NCBI GenBank assembly: GCA_003228095.2
Contig: QGNM01000003.1
Span: 24,266 to 88,265, forward strand
Length of the DNA stretch: 64,000 bases
Reading direction: 5' to 3'
Source: Chloroflexota bacterium
GTDB taxonomy: Bacteria; Chloroflexota; Dehalococcoidia; Lucifugimonadales; UBA2962
Shown here piece after piece: positions 28,324-37,517 of this stretch. The stretch's first letter is position 1. Each line of letters begins with the position of its first letter. A model generated the notes under the pieces. That model was not told the DNA's origin, did no database searches, and worked only from the letters and a program-made list of their open reading frames with translations. A program made the translations under genes and the position numbers.

Positions 28324-28989
28324 TTGGCTGTAAAAATATTTAGATTAAATCTTCAACTTAGATTTATTTACCTGATTGTAGTTTTATTGATCATGCCTGG
28401 GTGCAACTCAGTAAGGGATAATACTTTTTTGGGAACAGTCCTTTCAAAATCACCTAAAGCAATGGATTTTAGTCTTGTGGATCAATTTGGACAAAGTGTC
28501 AGACTGTCAGAGTTTCAAAACAAAGTGGTTGTTCTTACATTTGTTTACACATCATGTAATGAGATATGTCCATCAATAGCACTTAAGTTAAAAGATTCAG
28601 AAAGATATTTAGTTGATCAGACTGATGAAATTTCGACATTACTTATATCTGTAGATCCTAGAGGAGATACCCTAAATAATACTCAGAAATTCTTGCAAGA
28701 TTATGGCATGGTGAACAAATGGAAATATCTCGTAGGAACAGAAGCCGAGTTGAAACCTGTGTGGGATGCATATTATGTCTCAACAGCGGTTAAAGAAGTA
28801 GATACAAGTTTAAGTGAATCGGCATCTAAAGATGAGTTTCAAATAGAGCTATTACAAAACTATTCCGTAACCCATCAAGGCCCGGTTTATATAATTGATC
28901 GGACAGGGCATGCCAGATCTGTGTTTACTCTTCCTTTTGATCCTGAAGACTTAGCAAATGACATAAAACTATTGCTAGATGAAAATTAG
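28324..28989 (+). CDS. SCO1/SenC-family copper chaperone for oxidase assembly
   Basis: 221 aa. It delivers copper to the CuA site of subunit II. The N terminus is a lipoprotein signal (lipobox IMPGC near residue 27). The thioredoxin-fold domain has the copper-binding C-x3-C in TSCNEICPS and the conserved His in VTHQGPVYIID. The start is TTG at 28324. It closes the oxidase operon. Its stop overlaps the stop of rplT on the other strand by 4 nt, with no visible terminator between them. Confidence 0.94.
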   Translation: MAVKIFRLNLQLRFIYLIVVLLIMPGCNSVRDNTFLGTVLSKSPKAMDFSLVDQFGQSVRLSEFQNKVVVLTFVYTSCNEICPSIALKLKDSERYLVDQTDEISTLLISVDPRGDTLNNTQKFLQDYGMVNKWKYLVGTEAELKPVWDAYYVSTAVKEVDTSLSESASKDEFQIELLQNYSVTHQGPVYIIDRTGHARSVFTLPFDPEDLANDIKLLLDEN

Positions 28990-29351
28990 CTAGCTACAGG
29001 TAGTTGTTCTTTTGCTTTAATAACGAGTTGACTGAAAACTTTGGAGTCCAGTATCGCTAATTCCGACAGCATTTTCCTATCAATATCTATACTTGATAGC
29101 TTTAATCCATGAATAAATTGACTATAAGAGATCCCGTTTTCACGGGCTGCAGCCCCTATACGAATATTCCACAGCCTTCGCATATCACTTTTCTTTGCTT
29201 TGCGATGCGCATATGCGTACGATAGAGCGTGGATCATGGACTCATGAGCTCTCCTATAGAGAGAGTGCCTCACACTTCTATGTCCTTTAGTTGCCTTAAG
29301 TATTTTTCTATGTCTATTGCGTTTGGTAACGCCACGTTTTATTCTAGTCAT
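28986..29351 (-). CDS. rplT: Ribosomal protein L20
   Basis: 121 aa, the standard length. It binds 23S rRNA early in 50S assembly. It begins MTRIKRGVTKRNRHRKIL and has the conserved AARENGISYSQFIHGLK segment. Last gene of the thrS-infC-rpmI-rplT unit, 31 nt after rpmI. Confidence 0.98.
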   Translation of the reverse strand: MTRIKRGVTKRNRHRKILKATKGHRSVRHSLYRRAHESMIHALSYAYAHRKAKKSDMRRLWNIRIGAAARENGISYSQFIHGLKLSSIDIDRKMLSELAILDSKVFSQLVIKAKEQLPVAS

Positions 29352-29382
29352 AATTAATTTCTGTTATATTTAATAGATTGCT

Positions 29383-29586
29383 TTAAGGTAGCCCATACGG
29401 TAGCAACCTTCTTAATCTGGGTTGATCTGCTGCGGATACAGGAAGTTTTCCTGAATACAAACGCCTTACCTTAGCAGCCTTCTTTCTACGAAGGTGACTT
29501 CGATGGCCTTTCATTCTAACAAGCTTACCTGTCCCCGTTATTCTGAAACGAGCGGCTGCACCTTTATGTGTTTTCATCTTAGGCAA
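29383..29586 (-). CDS. rpmI: Ribosomal protein L35
   Basis: 67 aa, very basic. It begins MPKMKTHKGAAARFRITGTG and has the central HRSHLRRKKAAKVRRL stretch, which identifies L35. It lies between infC (15 nt) and rplT. Confidence 0.98.
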   Translation of the reverse strand: MPKMKTHKGAAARFRITGTGKLVRMKGHRSHLRRKKAAKVRRLYSGKLPVSAADQPRLRRLLPYGLP

Positions 29587-29601
29587 TTTTTTATTCGCTT
29601 T

Positions 29602-30168
29602 CTAACTTGTTACAAGTGAGGCAGTAGATTGGCCAGTCGTGTTAGGTTTTTGTCGATTTGGGATAAGAACCATTGTTAAAAATCTTCCTTCAAAAGAAGG
29701 AGCTTTTTCTACCAAAGCTTCTTCCCCTAAGTCTTTTGCAACTGCTTTGAGAACTTCCATTCCCACTTCTGGGTGGGTGATTTCTCGTCCTCTAAACATA
29801 ACGCTTACTTTAACTTTTGCTCCTTCAGTCAATAATCTTTTCACTTGATTAGATTTTGAAGTACGGTCATGTACACTTATTCTTGTTTTTAACCTAACTT
29901 CTCTAATTTCAGTATTGGACTTAGCTTTCTGTACCTTTCTAGCGTTCCGCTCTTTTCGATCGATTTCATATCGAAATCTACCATAGTCCATAATTCTGCA
30001 TACGGGAGGTGACGCCGACGGTGCAACCTCAACCAGATCAAGTCCTCGCCCTTCTGCTAGTGTAATTGCATCTCTTACGGATTTTACACCTAGTTGATTT
30101 CCCTTCTCGTCTACTAGTCTAACCTCCGGGACTTTCACACGCTGGTTTACTCGATAGTCTTTAGCTAT
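29602..30168 (-). CDS. infC: Translation initiation factor IF-3, probable AUA start
   Basis: About 188 aa if started at ATA 30168. An alternative TTG at 30210 would add 14 residues. IF-3 keeps the initiator tRNA in the 30S P site and rejects non-standard starts. Seen are the N-domain YRVNQRVKVPEVRLVDEKG, the linker VAPSASPPVCRIMDYGRFRYE, and the C-domain FRGREITHPEVGMEVL. A perfect AAGGAG (30181-30176) lies 7 nt before ATA, whereas the TTG has no visible site. Homology also begins at AKDYRVN. Rare AUU/AUC/AUA starts are known for infC in other bacteria and allow self-regulation. The gene is followed closely by rpmI and rplT. Confidence 0.93.
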   Translation of the reverse strand: MAKDYRVNQRVKVPEVRLVDEKGNQLGVKSVRDAITLAEGRGLDLVEVAPSASPPVCRIMDYGRFRYEIDRKERNARKVQKAKSNTEIREVRLKTRISVHDRTSKSNQVKRLLTEGAKVKVSVMFRGREITHPEVGMEVLKAVAKDLGEEALVEKAPSFEGRFLTMVLIPNRQKPNTTGQSTASLVTS

Positions 30169-30282
30169 ATTGATGCTCCTTGATACTGAGAAAATTTTAG
30201 TACAAATCAATCGCCAATTTATGTTTGGGATTGGTTAACATATAGCATATCATTTTGCTTAAAGTATATCTATAAAATAAAT

Positions 30283-32025
30283 CTAGCTTTTTAGTTTAGC
30301 TTCATCAGCTATCGTATTGATTATGGTGTTTATTGGCATAGTCCCAAGGTCTTTACCAGATCGATGTCTTACAGAAACACTTTCTGCGTCTGCTTCACGA
30401 TCTCCGATCACGAGCATGTAGGGAATTTTTTCAACTTGGGCATCGCGGATCTTTGACCCCATCCTATCGTTCCGGTCGTCTAAGTGACACCTTATTCCCG
30501 CATTTGCCATTTGATTCTTAACTTTAATCCCATAGTCCTCATGGCGACTTGCAATTGGTATTATTATTGCCTGTACTGGAGCAAGCCATGTCGGGAATGC
30601 TCCTCCATAATGCTCAATTAGAATACCCATGAACCTTTCCATAGAGCCTAACAAGGCTCTATGGAGAACAAACGGCTCATGTTTCGCTCCATCATCTCCA
30701 ACATATTCAAGTTCAAATCGATTAGGTAAATTGAAGTCAAATTGAACTGTGGTGACCTGCCATAATCTGCCTATTGCATCTTTGATATGTATGTCTATCT
30801 TTGGACCATAGAATGCACCTCCTCCATCATCAACCTCATAGTCTATTTCCCTTGAGTCCAAAGTATCTTTTAAAGCTTGAGTAGCAATTTCCCACTTGGC
30901 ATCCTCCCCAACGGCTTTTTCGGGTTTCGTGGCCAACATCACTCGGTAATCATCAAAACCAAAAGTTTTTAATAGATAAAAGGTTAAGTTCAATACTTGA
31001 TTAACTTCTTCTTGTACCTGGTCTTCACGACAAAATATATGTGCATCATCTTGGGTTAACCCCCTCACTCTAAGTAACCCGGATAATACTCCACCTCTTT
31101 CATATCGATAAACGGTTCCTAGTTCGCCAATTCTTATTGGGAGGTCCCTGTAACTTCTCAAGTCTGTTTTGTAGTAGGTCATATGAAAGGGACAGTTCAT
31201 GGGTTTGAGGTAATAATGTTGTCCATCCATATCCATAGGGGCAAACATATTATCTGAGTAAAACTCTAAATGACCTGAAGTTTTCCACAAATCTGATTTT
31301 CCAATGTGAGGGGTATAAATCAAAGAGTATCCAGCAGAAACATGTTCAGATTTCCAGAAGTCTTCAACGATACCTCTGACTGTTGCGCCTTTAGGGTGCC
31401 ATATAACTAAACCTGGACCAATGTCTTCGGATATAGAAAAAAGGTTTAGCTGTTTACCAAGAACCCGGTGGTCGCGTTTTCTGGCCTCTTCAATATTAGT
31501 AAGATGTTGTTCGAGCTCGGCTGAGGTTTCAAATGCTGTACCATATATCCGTTGTAACATAGGGTTCTTCTCATCACCCCTCCAATACGCCCCTGCTACA
31601 TTTAATAGCTTGTAGGCTTTGATCTGCCCTGTGGATTCAACATGAGGTCCTGCACATAAATCTTCAAATTTTCCATGAGTGTACGTGGAAATTACTTCGC
31701 CATCTGGAATATCGGCGATTAATTCAAGCTTGAGTGGTTGTTCTGCATTAATTGAGTTAGCTTCTTCTCTTTCGTACTCTCGATAAATAAATTTGAGATC
31801 CTCATCGATTACCGCTTGCATTTCTTTTTCAAATTGCTCTAGATCTTCCTCTGAAAATGTTTTTTCAGTCAAAAAGTCATAATAAAAACCATCGTCAGTT
31901 GGTGGTCCAATTCCAATGCGAATGTCTGGATATTTACGAGTAACAATGTCTGCTAGCACGTGCGCAGCAGAATGCCTTATTCTTTTTCTCAGCTCTATTA
32001 GCTCTGAATTCAATTCTCCAGACAT
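30283..32025 (-). CDS. thrS: Threonyl-tRNA synthetase
   Basis: 580 aa class II synthetase. It starts with the editing-domain region (RHSAAHVLADIVTRKYP, with HSAAH) and lacks the N-terminal TGS domain found in the roughly 640-aa enzymes. The catalytic part has motif 2 around RIGELGTVYRYERGGVLSGLLRVR-type sequence, zinc ligands including MNCPFHM and HRALLGS, and ends with the anticodon-binding domain (APVQAIIIPIA). No T-box leader is seen upstream. It heads the infC-rpmI-rplT group, 72 nt from the upstream infC start. Confidence 0.97.
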   Translation of the reverse strand: MSGELNSELIELRKRIRHSAAHVLADIVTRKYPDIRIGIGPPTDDGFYYDFLTEKTFSEEDLEQFEKEMQAVIDEDLKFIYREYEREEANSINAEQPLKLELIADIPDGEVISTYTHGKFEDLCAGPHVESTGQIKAYKLLNVAGAYWRGDEKNPMLQRIYGTAFETSAELEQHLTNIEEARKRDHRVLGKQLNLFSISEDIGPGLVIWHPKGATVRGIVEDFWKSEHVSAGYSLIYTPHIGKSDLWKTSGHLEFYSDNMFAPMDMDGQHYYLKPMNCPFHMTYYKTDLRSYRDLPIRIGELGTVYRYERGGVLSGLLRVRGLTQDDAHIFCREDQVQEEVNQVLNLTFYLLKTFGFDDYRVMLATKPEKAVGEDAKWEIATQALKDTLDSREIDYEVDDGGGAFYGPKIDIHIKDAIGRLWQVTTVQFDFNLPNRFELEYVGDDGAKHEPFVLHRALLGSMERFMGILIEHYGGAFPTWLAPVQAIIIPIASRHEDYGIKVKNQMANAGIRCHLDDRNDRMGSKIRDAQVEKIPYMLVIGDREADAESVSVRHRSGKDLGTMPINTIINTIADEAKLKS

Positions 32026-32089
32026 TAAATACCTCTAATTTTTATTTGGTAGGTCAGTGTTGTCGGAACAATATTTGCAATATTGATAA

Positions 32090-33676
32090 TTATGGCACTG
32101 CGTGCCCGGCTAAAATACCTGTACATGAATCGTCTCTCACCGCAAATTCACCATTCACTATTACATGGGGGATTCCAACAGGGAATTGTTTGGGGTCATC
32201 AAAAGTAGCTGTATCAATTATAGTATCTGGGTTAAATACAACTATATCGGCAAAGTAACCTTCTTTTAATAGGCCTCTATTTTTTAAACCAAACCTTGAT
32301 GCTGCGTTATGAGTCATCCTATGTATCATAGTTTCTAAAGTCATAACGTCAGGCAATTGTCTGAGGTATCGTCCTAAGAAGCGAGGGAATGCTCCATATG
32401 CCCGTGGATGAGGTAACCCGCCTAAGGATATTTGATCAGAGCCGAGCATATAATCAGGCCTGGATAAAAAATACATTTGATCTTTCATAAGATGTCGCGA
32501 AATAGCCGGGCTTTCAGGAGGGATGGATCTAAATCCTACTTGTAGATCCTCTTTGATTAATAAATCACATATAATCTGACCTCTTGTCATCCCAGTAGTT
32601 GAAGATATATCCGTGATGCTCATTCCTTCAAGGTCTTGGTTGTTTGGCAGATGAGTAAATACGAGCTTATCTAAAGATCTAGAGTCATAAGTATCGATAA
32701 GTTTTGAGACTATTTTCCGTTTTACTGGGTCTTTTAAGCGATCAAGAATTGCTTCAGTTCCGCCATCTTGGGATATTGAATCTAAGGTCATAATTGCAAA
32801 ACTACTACCGACTGGATAAGGATACAATTCAAGTGTTGAATCAACTTCATTTTTGGCTTTGTCGATCGGACCGATTTTTTCTTCGGCCGTCATAATCCCA
32901 AAATCTTCAGCTGTTGTTCTGAAATGCGAAAAATGTACCTTAACTCCTGATTTGCGACCTATTTCCAATGCCTCTTCTATGCCCCCACCTTCAAAACCTC
33001 TTTCCGTGTTTACGTCACGGAGGTGAGTAACATATAATCCGCCAGCCTCGTCTGCTGCTCCGCATAGCTCTATTAATTCTTCAGTATTGCTCCAGCTATT
33101 CGGGTAATATGACATACCTGTAGCTAATGCCACAGCTCCTTCTTCAATAGATTCTCTAACGAGCGACTTTGCATTTTCTAAATCTTTACCTAATAAGGGC
33201 ACATCATTAAACCCGACTGTCTCAAGACGGATAGCACCGTGCGGAACACAATAGGCAGTATTGATGGCGCATTTTTTATGATAATTTTTTCTAAAAGCCT
33301 TAACGCTACTCATGTCTAAATCTGGCGATGGCATGCCTAATAACCCAGACAGGTATTGACGATAAATTAGGTAGTTTTTTGAGTTTAGGGGTGCATATGA
33401 TAGCCCATCTTGTCCGAGAATTTCCGTAGTAATTCCTTGCCTTATACCTGATGCATGCTGAGGATCAGTCAGCAGAATGCCGTCTGAATGGGCATGAGTA
33501 TCAATGAATCCTGGTGAGACAACCAAGCCGGTTGCATCAATGATATTAACTCCCTCTGTATTGGATAAATCACCGATAGCTTCTATTTTCCCCTGTTTGA
33601 TTCCTAAGTCAGCCTTGATTCTAGGATTTCCACTACCATCAACAATGGTGCCATTTTTTATTAGTATGTCGAACAT
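32090..33676 (-). CDS. N-acyl-D-amino-acid deacylase (D-aminoacylase), amidohydrolase superfamily
   Basis: 528 aa, usual length. It hydrolyses N-acylated D-amino acids. The N-terminal beta-sandwich leads to metal-binding GFIDTHAHSD, then GMSYYPNSWSNTEEL, THLRDVN and HFSHFRTT. The C-terminal HPRAYGAFPRFLGRYLR is strongly typical of this family, as is LLKEGYFADIVVFNPD. It lies 64 nt upstream of thrS on the same strand and 98 nt after a 2-hydroxyacid dehydrogenase gene. These may act together on unusual amino acid or peptide breakdown products; this is inference. Confidence 0.93.
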   Translation of the reverse strand: MFDILIKNGTIVDGSGNPRIKADLGIKQGKIEAIGDLSNTEGVNIIDATGLVVSPGFIDTHAHSDGILLTDPQHASGIRQGITTEILGQDGLSYAPLNSKNYLIYRQYLSGLLGMPSPDLDMSSVKAFRKNYHKKCAINTAYCVPHGAIRLETVGFNDVPLLGKDLENAKSLVRESIEEGAVALATGMSYYPNSWSNTEELIELCGAADEAGGLYVTHLRDVNTERGFEGGGIEEALEIGRKSGVKVHFSHFRTTAEDFGIMTAEEKIGPIDKAKNEVDSTLELYPYPVGSSFAIMTLDSISQDGGTEAILDRLKDPVKRKIVSKLIDTYDSRSLDKLVFTHLPNNQDLEGMSITDISSTTGMTRGQIICDLLIKEDLQVGFRSIPPESPAISRHLMKDQMYFLSRPDYMLGSDQISLGGLPHPRAYGAFPRFLGRYLRQLPDVMTLETMIHRMTHNAASRFGLKNRGLLKEGYFADIVVFNPDTIIDTATFDDPKQFPVGIPHVIVNGEFAVRDDSCTGILAGHAVP

Positions 33677-33774
33677 CTATTTCCTTTCCATTTTCACAAT
33701 CTTACTCCGTCCCATAAAAGTACCTGCACCTCAGGTTAAAGAGTTACTAATCTTACATTGTCTTTATATAATTC

Positions 33775-34812
33775 TTATAGTGACTTCGCTGGGTTTCTAA
33801 GAGGTATTTTGGTTCGAACAGATGGATTGACCAGAGACATAGGATACATCCCCATTAACACTCTTGCTGCCTCTTCTCCAAGCCTTACCCTTCCATCACG
33901 ACTTGAATTGTCTGAAGTGCCGGCTGAATGAGGGGAGGCAATTACATTATCCATTAAAAGTAAAGGGTTATTTTTTGGTGTAGGTTCAACTTCAAAAACA
34001 TCTAATGCTGCTCCAGCTATGTCCTTGTTAATCAAAGCGGATATTAGATCAGACTCATTGTGAGTAGATCCCCTGCATGTATTTATAAAATATCCAGTAG
34101 ACTTCATGCTCTTAAAAAGGGCTGCATTTGCCAAGTTTTGTGTTTCAGAATTTAATGGAACATGCATAGAAACATAATCCGATTCTGCACCCAATGATTC
34201 CAAAGACCCTAATCTTTCCACTTCGTATTCTTGGGAAACCCAAGGTTCCAAGTATGGGTCATACACTTTTACATTAATGCCGAAAGCTTTTGCTTTTTTG
34301 GAAACATGCCGCCCTATGTTTCCAAATCCCACCAAACCTAAGGTTTGCCCATAAACGGCAGGCATCGGAAAAAGATTCTTTACTGTCGTACTAGTCCATT
34401 CGCCATGCTTAACTAATTTATCAAGTTGGAGAAGTCGTTTACTGCACGCTAGCAAAAACATTATTGTGTGATTAGCAACTTCATCAGAACAATATCCGGC
34501 GCAATTAGCTACCATGATTCCCATGTCGGTAGCTGCCTGGTCTTCTATATGATTAAATCCATGTCCTAAACTGATAATTGCCTGAGCTTTATTCATATGT
34601 TGAATAACCGATTTTCCTAGTGGAACCATTTCGTCGATAATTAAGTCTGCGTCCTTTACTGCTTCTATGATTTCGCCCTGGCTTGACACCATATGAATTT
34701 CAAGGTCGTGATCAACTAGGTCGAGGGTTTTTGTTGTTAAAGATAATTCAGCGCTATCAGACCAGAAATCTAAGGCAGCAGATCTTATATACGCAACTTT
34801 AGGTTTTGACAT
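33775..34812 (-). CDS. D-isomer-specific 2-hydroxyacid dehydrogenase
   Basis: 345 aa, NAD(P)-dependent. The Rossmann motif is GLVGFGNIGRHVSKKAKAFG. Catalytic residues sit in the expected segments: Arg in INTCRGSTHNE, Glu in DVFEVEPTP, and His in VIASPHSAGTSD. The family includes phosphoglycerate, glyoxylate and lactate dehydrogenases. No ACT domain follows, so it is not a full-length SerA. Specific substrate unknown. Gene start ATG at 34812, divergent from the DsbA-family gene with about 120 nt between. Confidence 0.92.
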   Translation of the reverse strand: MSKPKVAYIRSAALDFWSDSAELSLTTKTLDLVDHDLEIHMVSSQGEIIEAVKDADLIIDEMVPLGKSVIQHMNKAQAIISLGHGFNHIEDQAATDMGIMVANCAGYCSDEVANHTIMFLLACSKRLLQLDKLVKHGEWTSTTVKNLFPMPAVYGQTLGLVGFGNIGRHVSKKAKAFGINVKVYDPYLEPWVSQEYEVERLGSLESLGAESDYVSMHVPLNSETQNLANAALFKSMKSTGYFINTCRGSTHNESDLISALINKDIAGAALDVFEVEPTPKNNPLLLMDNVIASPHSAGTSDNSSRDGRVRLGEEAARVLMGMYPMSLVNPSVRTKIPLRNPAKSL

Positions 34813-34933
34813 TTAATTAATCCCCCAATTTAAATAAAAAAGTTAAACCACATTATACGATTCCTTATGCCAGTTGATGTATCATTACTTTTTTAAATGT
34901 TAGGATTTTTTCAGAAAATGAAAGGTATGTCAG

Positions 34934-35551
34934 ATGTTAAAACTTGAAATTTTCCATGATTACATATGACCGTTTGCTTATAATGCAGCCGTGTGGCTGG
35001 ATCAGGTGAGACGAGATGGGATGGAATTAAGCATCACTTGGAAATCGTTTGTATTAGACGCAAATAAAGATGATGTTGACCATAAGTTGTTTTGGCAATC
35101 ACCAATTGAAGAGCAAGGACGATCCATGTATGCTCATAAAATTGGTAAAGCAGCATTGCGTCAGGGTCAACAGTTATTTGAGCAATTCAATCTACATGTT
35201 TATGTATCTCGACATTCGGGCAAACGGATTCGCCTAGATAAATATGATGAACTTTTAGAAGTGTCGGAGCAATGTGGACTTAGTAAAAAACAACTTTTAT
35301 TAGACCTTGAAGATCCGGATTTGATCTTAGAGATTAAAGAAGATCATGAAGAAGCAGTTGAGCATTATGGTGTTTTTGGCACTCCGACATTCGTATTTGA
35401 AAACGGACAGTCAGTATTTGTAAAAACGTTAATGCCTCCAGAAAAAGATGCCCTTAAAGCTTTTAATGTTTTTCTGGCTCTGTTTGGTGACAGAGATTAT
35501 ATTGGTGAGATAAAACGCCCTCAACCACCTTGGCCGAAAAACGTGAATTAG
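34934..35551 (+). CDS. DsbA-family thiol oxidoreductase with in-frame UGA at the catalytic cysteine; candidate selenoprotein
   Basis: From ATG 34934 (AAAGG 8 nt upstream) the frame reads through one TGA at 34967-34969 (codon 12) and continues to TAG at 35551, 205 residues in all. The segment reads FHDYI-[UGA]-PFAYN, exactly where DsbA/FrnE-like proteins have Cys in DYxCPxAY or CPxC. The rest is the same family: WLDQVR, ITWKSFVLD, the cis-proline loop GTPTFVF, and a C-terminal GEIKRPQPPWPK. A hairpin matching a bacterial SECIS lies 16-30 nt past the TGA. Without read-through only a GTG at 34991 remains, and that product would lack the active site. The alternative is a nonsense mutation or sequencing error. 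It is 4 nt upstream of rnc. Confidence 0.72.
34986..34999 (+). promoter_or_regulatory. Bacterial SECIS-like hairpin after the in-frame UGA
   Basis: CAGCC-GTGT-GGCTG forms a 5-bp GC-rich stem with a 4-nt loop; two more A-T pairs extend it past a G-G mismatch. The loop begins with G and starts 22 nt after the UGA. From memory this fits the bacterial SECIS rule (apical loop about 16-37 nt after UGA, a G among the first two loop bases). Confidence 0.55.
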
Positions 35552-35555
35552 CGTA

Positions 35556-36248
35556 GTGATAAAGAACAATATTAAATTTGATGAAATAGAAGCTAAACTT
35601 GGATTCAACTTTAAAAACCGTGACCTATTAAGAATGGCCTTAACTCATCCCTCTGCTACTAATGAAATGGGCGTTAAACGCAACGAATCGAATCAGAGAA
35701 TGGAATTCTTGGGGGATGCAGTCTTAGATTTGATAATGGCTAATTATCTTTATGAAAAACATGAAGAATGGAATGAAGGAGAATTAACTGTAGAATCGGA
35801 TAAGTTAGTTAATGGAGCTACTTTGGCTAAAATAGCAGCAGAAATTAATTTAGGCCGATATTTAATTCTTGGAAAAGGACTGATATCTCAATCTGGGAGA
35901 GATAACCCTTCAATACTTGCAGCAGCATTTGAAGCGATAGTGGCTGCAGTTTTCATTGAAGGTGGTTATGAAATGGCACATAAGATGGTTGTACAGCTGT
36001 ATAGTAAATATCTTTATGTGCGTGAAGAGGTTGAGAATAGCAAGAAATATTTGCAGGAGTATTTACAAAGCCGAGGCAGCCCTATACCTGAATATAGAAC
36101 AGTCGAGTCTACTGGAAAACCGCATGAGCTAACATTTTTTGTTGAGGTAGTGATAAATGAACAAGTCATGGGGGTTGGTTCCGGATCGAAGAAAATCGAT
36201 GCGGAGCAAGAAGCGGCTAATCATGCACTCAAAGCCTTAAAATATTAG
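35556..36248 (+). CDS. rnc: Ribonuclease III
   Basis: 230 aa. It cleaves double-stranded RNA in rRNA processing and RNA turnover. It has the RNase III signature QRMEFLGDAVLDLI and the second acidic cluster AAAFEAIVAAVFIEGG. A C-terminal dsRNA-binding domain follows (YLQEYLQSRGSPIPEY to SKKIDAEQEAANHALKAL). The start is GTG at 35556, 4 nt after the stop of the DsbA-family gene, which suggests translational coupling. Confidence 0.97.
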   Translation: MIKNNIKFDEIEAKLGFNFKNRDLLRMALTHPSATNEMGVKRNESNQRMEFLGDAVLDLIMANYLYEKHEEWNEGELTVESDKLVNGATLAKIAAEINLGRYLILGKGLISQSGRDNPSILAAAFEAIVAAVFIEGGYEMAHKMVVQLYSKYLYVREEVENSKKYLQEYLQSRGSPIPEYRTVESTGKPHELTFFVEVVINEQVMGVGSGSKKIDAEQEAANHALKALKY

Positions 36249-36266
36249 TGTTATAAAACACTAATA
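36243..36266. terminator. Perfect 10-bp hairpin spanning both stop codons of rnc and glyA
   Basis: TATTAGTGTT (36243-36252) and AACACTAATA (36257-36266) with a 4-nt ATAA loop form a perfect palindrome. It covers the rnc stop (36246-36248) and the glyA stop (36261-36263, other strand). No strong U-tract follows, so it is at best an imperfect terminator; an mRNA 3'-end stabiliser for both genes is also possible. Confidence 0.55.
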
Positions 36267-37517
36267 ATCTATTCCTGGAACAGGAAATTTTGATGTAAGG
36301 TTGATTACATCATTACGAATATCTGAAAGCTTAGAATCATTATTCTTGTTTTTTAATGCCCTAAGAATTAGTTCTCCTACCAAACAAATATCTTCTCTCA
36401 AAAAGCCTCTTGTTGTTATTGCAGGGGTGCCAAGTCTAAGCCCGCTAGTTATTCTTGGTTTTTGAGGGTCATATGGGATGGCATTTCTATTTGCTGTAAT
36501 ACAAACTTTATCCAATGTTTCTTCTGCGTCTTTGCCAGTTATATTTATCGGCCTTAGATCTACCAGTACCATATGAGTATCTGTTCCCCCAGAAACAATT
36601 CTTAAACCTCCGTTTGCTAAAACATTTGCAAGGGTAACTGCATTTTTAATTACTTGCTCAGAGTATTCTGTAAATTTAAGAGTCATTGCTTCACTAAAAG
36701 CAACAGCTTTCGCTGCAATTGTGTTTTCGAGAGGCCCACCCTGTACGTTTGGAAATACTCCTCTATCCACATTTTTTGCATGGATTTCTTTAGATAAAAT
36801 CATGCCGCCCCTTGGGCCTCTCAGGGTTTTGTGAGTAGTTGAAGTCACCACGTCAGCGTAAGGGATAGGAGAAGGGTGTACTTTCGCTGCCACCAAACCT
36901 GAAACATGAGCCATGTCAACCATTAATATTGCATTTACTTCGTCGGCAACATCGCGGAATTGACTATAGTCAAATATTCTTGGATATGCGGTTGCTCCTG
37001 CCACGATAATTTTCGGTTTATGTTGTTTTGCTAATGATAAAACCTCGTCAATATTTACCAGTTCAGTTTCCTTATCAACTCCATAAGATACGAAATTGTA
37101 ATGCTTGCCTGAAAAATTGACCTTACTTCCGTGTGTTAAATGACCTCCTTGATCTAGTCTTAGGCCAAGCACAACATCCCCGGGTTTTAACAGTGAGTGA
37201 TATACGGCCATATTTGCTTGAGCGCCTGAGTGAGGTTGAACGTTGGCATGTTCCGAATCGAACAGAATCTTGGCTCTTTGTATGGCTAAATTCTCTACTG
37301 TATCGACATGTTCACAACCTCCGTAATAACGCTTTCCCGGATACCCTTCGGCGTATTTATTTGTCATAACCGAACCTTGAGCCTGCATGACAGCTTTACT
37401 TGCATAATTTTCAGATGCTATTAGATTTATATTTTTTCGTTGACGTTCTTCTTCTTTGCCTATAGCAGAAAAAATTTCAGGATCAGATGTTTTTAAGATA
37501 TTCAATTCCCTCTCCAA
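36261..37517 (-). CDS. glyA: Serine hydroxymethyltransferase
   Basis: 418 aa. It converts serine and tetrahydrofolate to glycine and methylene-THF with PLP. Seen are [10 protein letters not shown], the [18 protein letters not shown] substrate region, [10 protein letters not shown], and the PLP lysine in [14 protein letters not shown]. Start TTG at 37517 within an A-rich context. It feeds one-carbon units toward methionine and thus toward the SAM cycle, though it is far from that operon. It converges on rnc. Confidence 0.97.
   Translation of the reverse strand: MERELNILKTSDPEIFSAIGKEEERQRKNINLIASENYASKAVMQAQGSVMTNKYAEGYPGKRYYGGCEHVDTVENLAIQRAKILFDSEHANVQPHSGAQANMAVYHSLLKPGDVVLGLRLDQGGHLTHGSKVNFSGKHYNFVSYGVDKETELVNIDEVLSLAKQHKPKIIVAGATAYPRIFDYSQFRDVADEVNAILMVDMAHVSGLVAAKVHPSPIPYADVVTSTTHKTLRGPRGGMILSKEIHAKNVDRGVFPNVQGGPLENTIAAKAVAFSEAMTLKFTEYSEQVIKNAVTLANVLANGGLRIVSGGTDTHMVLVDLRPINITGKDAEETLDKVCITANRNAIPYDPQKPRITSGLRLGTPAITTRGFLREDICLVGELILRALKNKNNDSKLSDIRNDVINLTSKFPVPGIDY

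Noticed and set aside
32026-32089. T-box leader before thrS
   Set aside because: Only 64 nt separate thrS from the upstream gene and no T-box sequence or specifier hairpin is visible.
34991-35551. A conventional shorter DsbA-family gene starting at GTG 34991
   Set aside because: This start lies inside the hairpin, lacks the active-site segment and has no ribosome binding site; the frame upstream through UGA carries the conserved N terminus.
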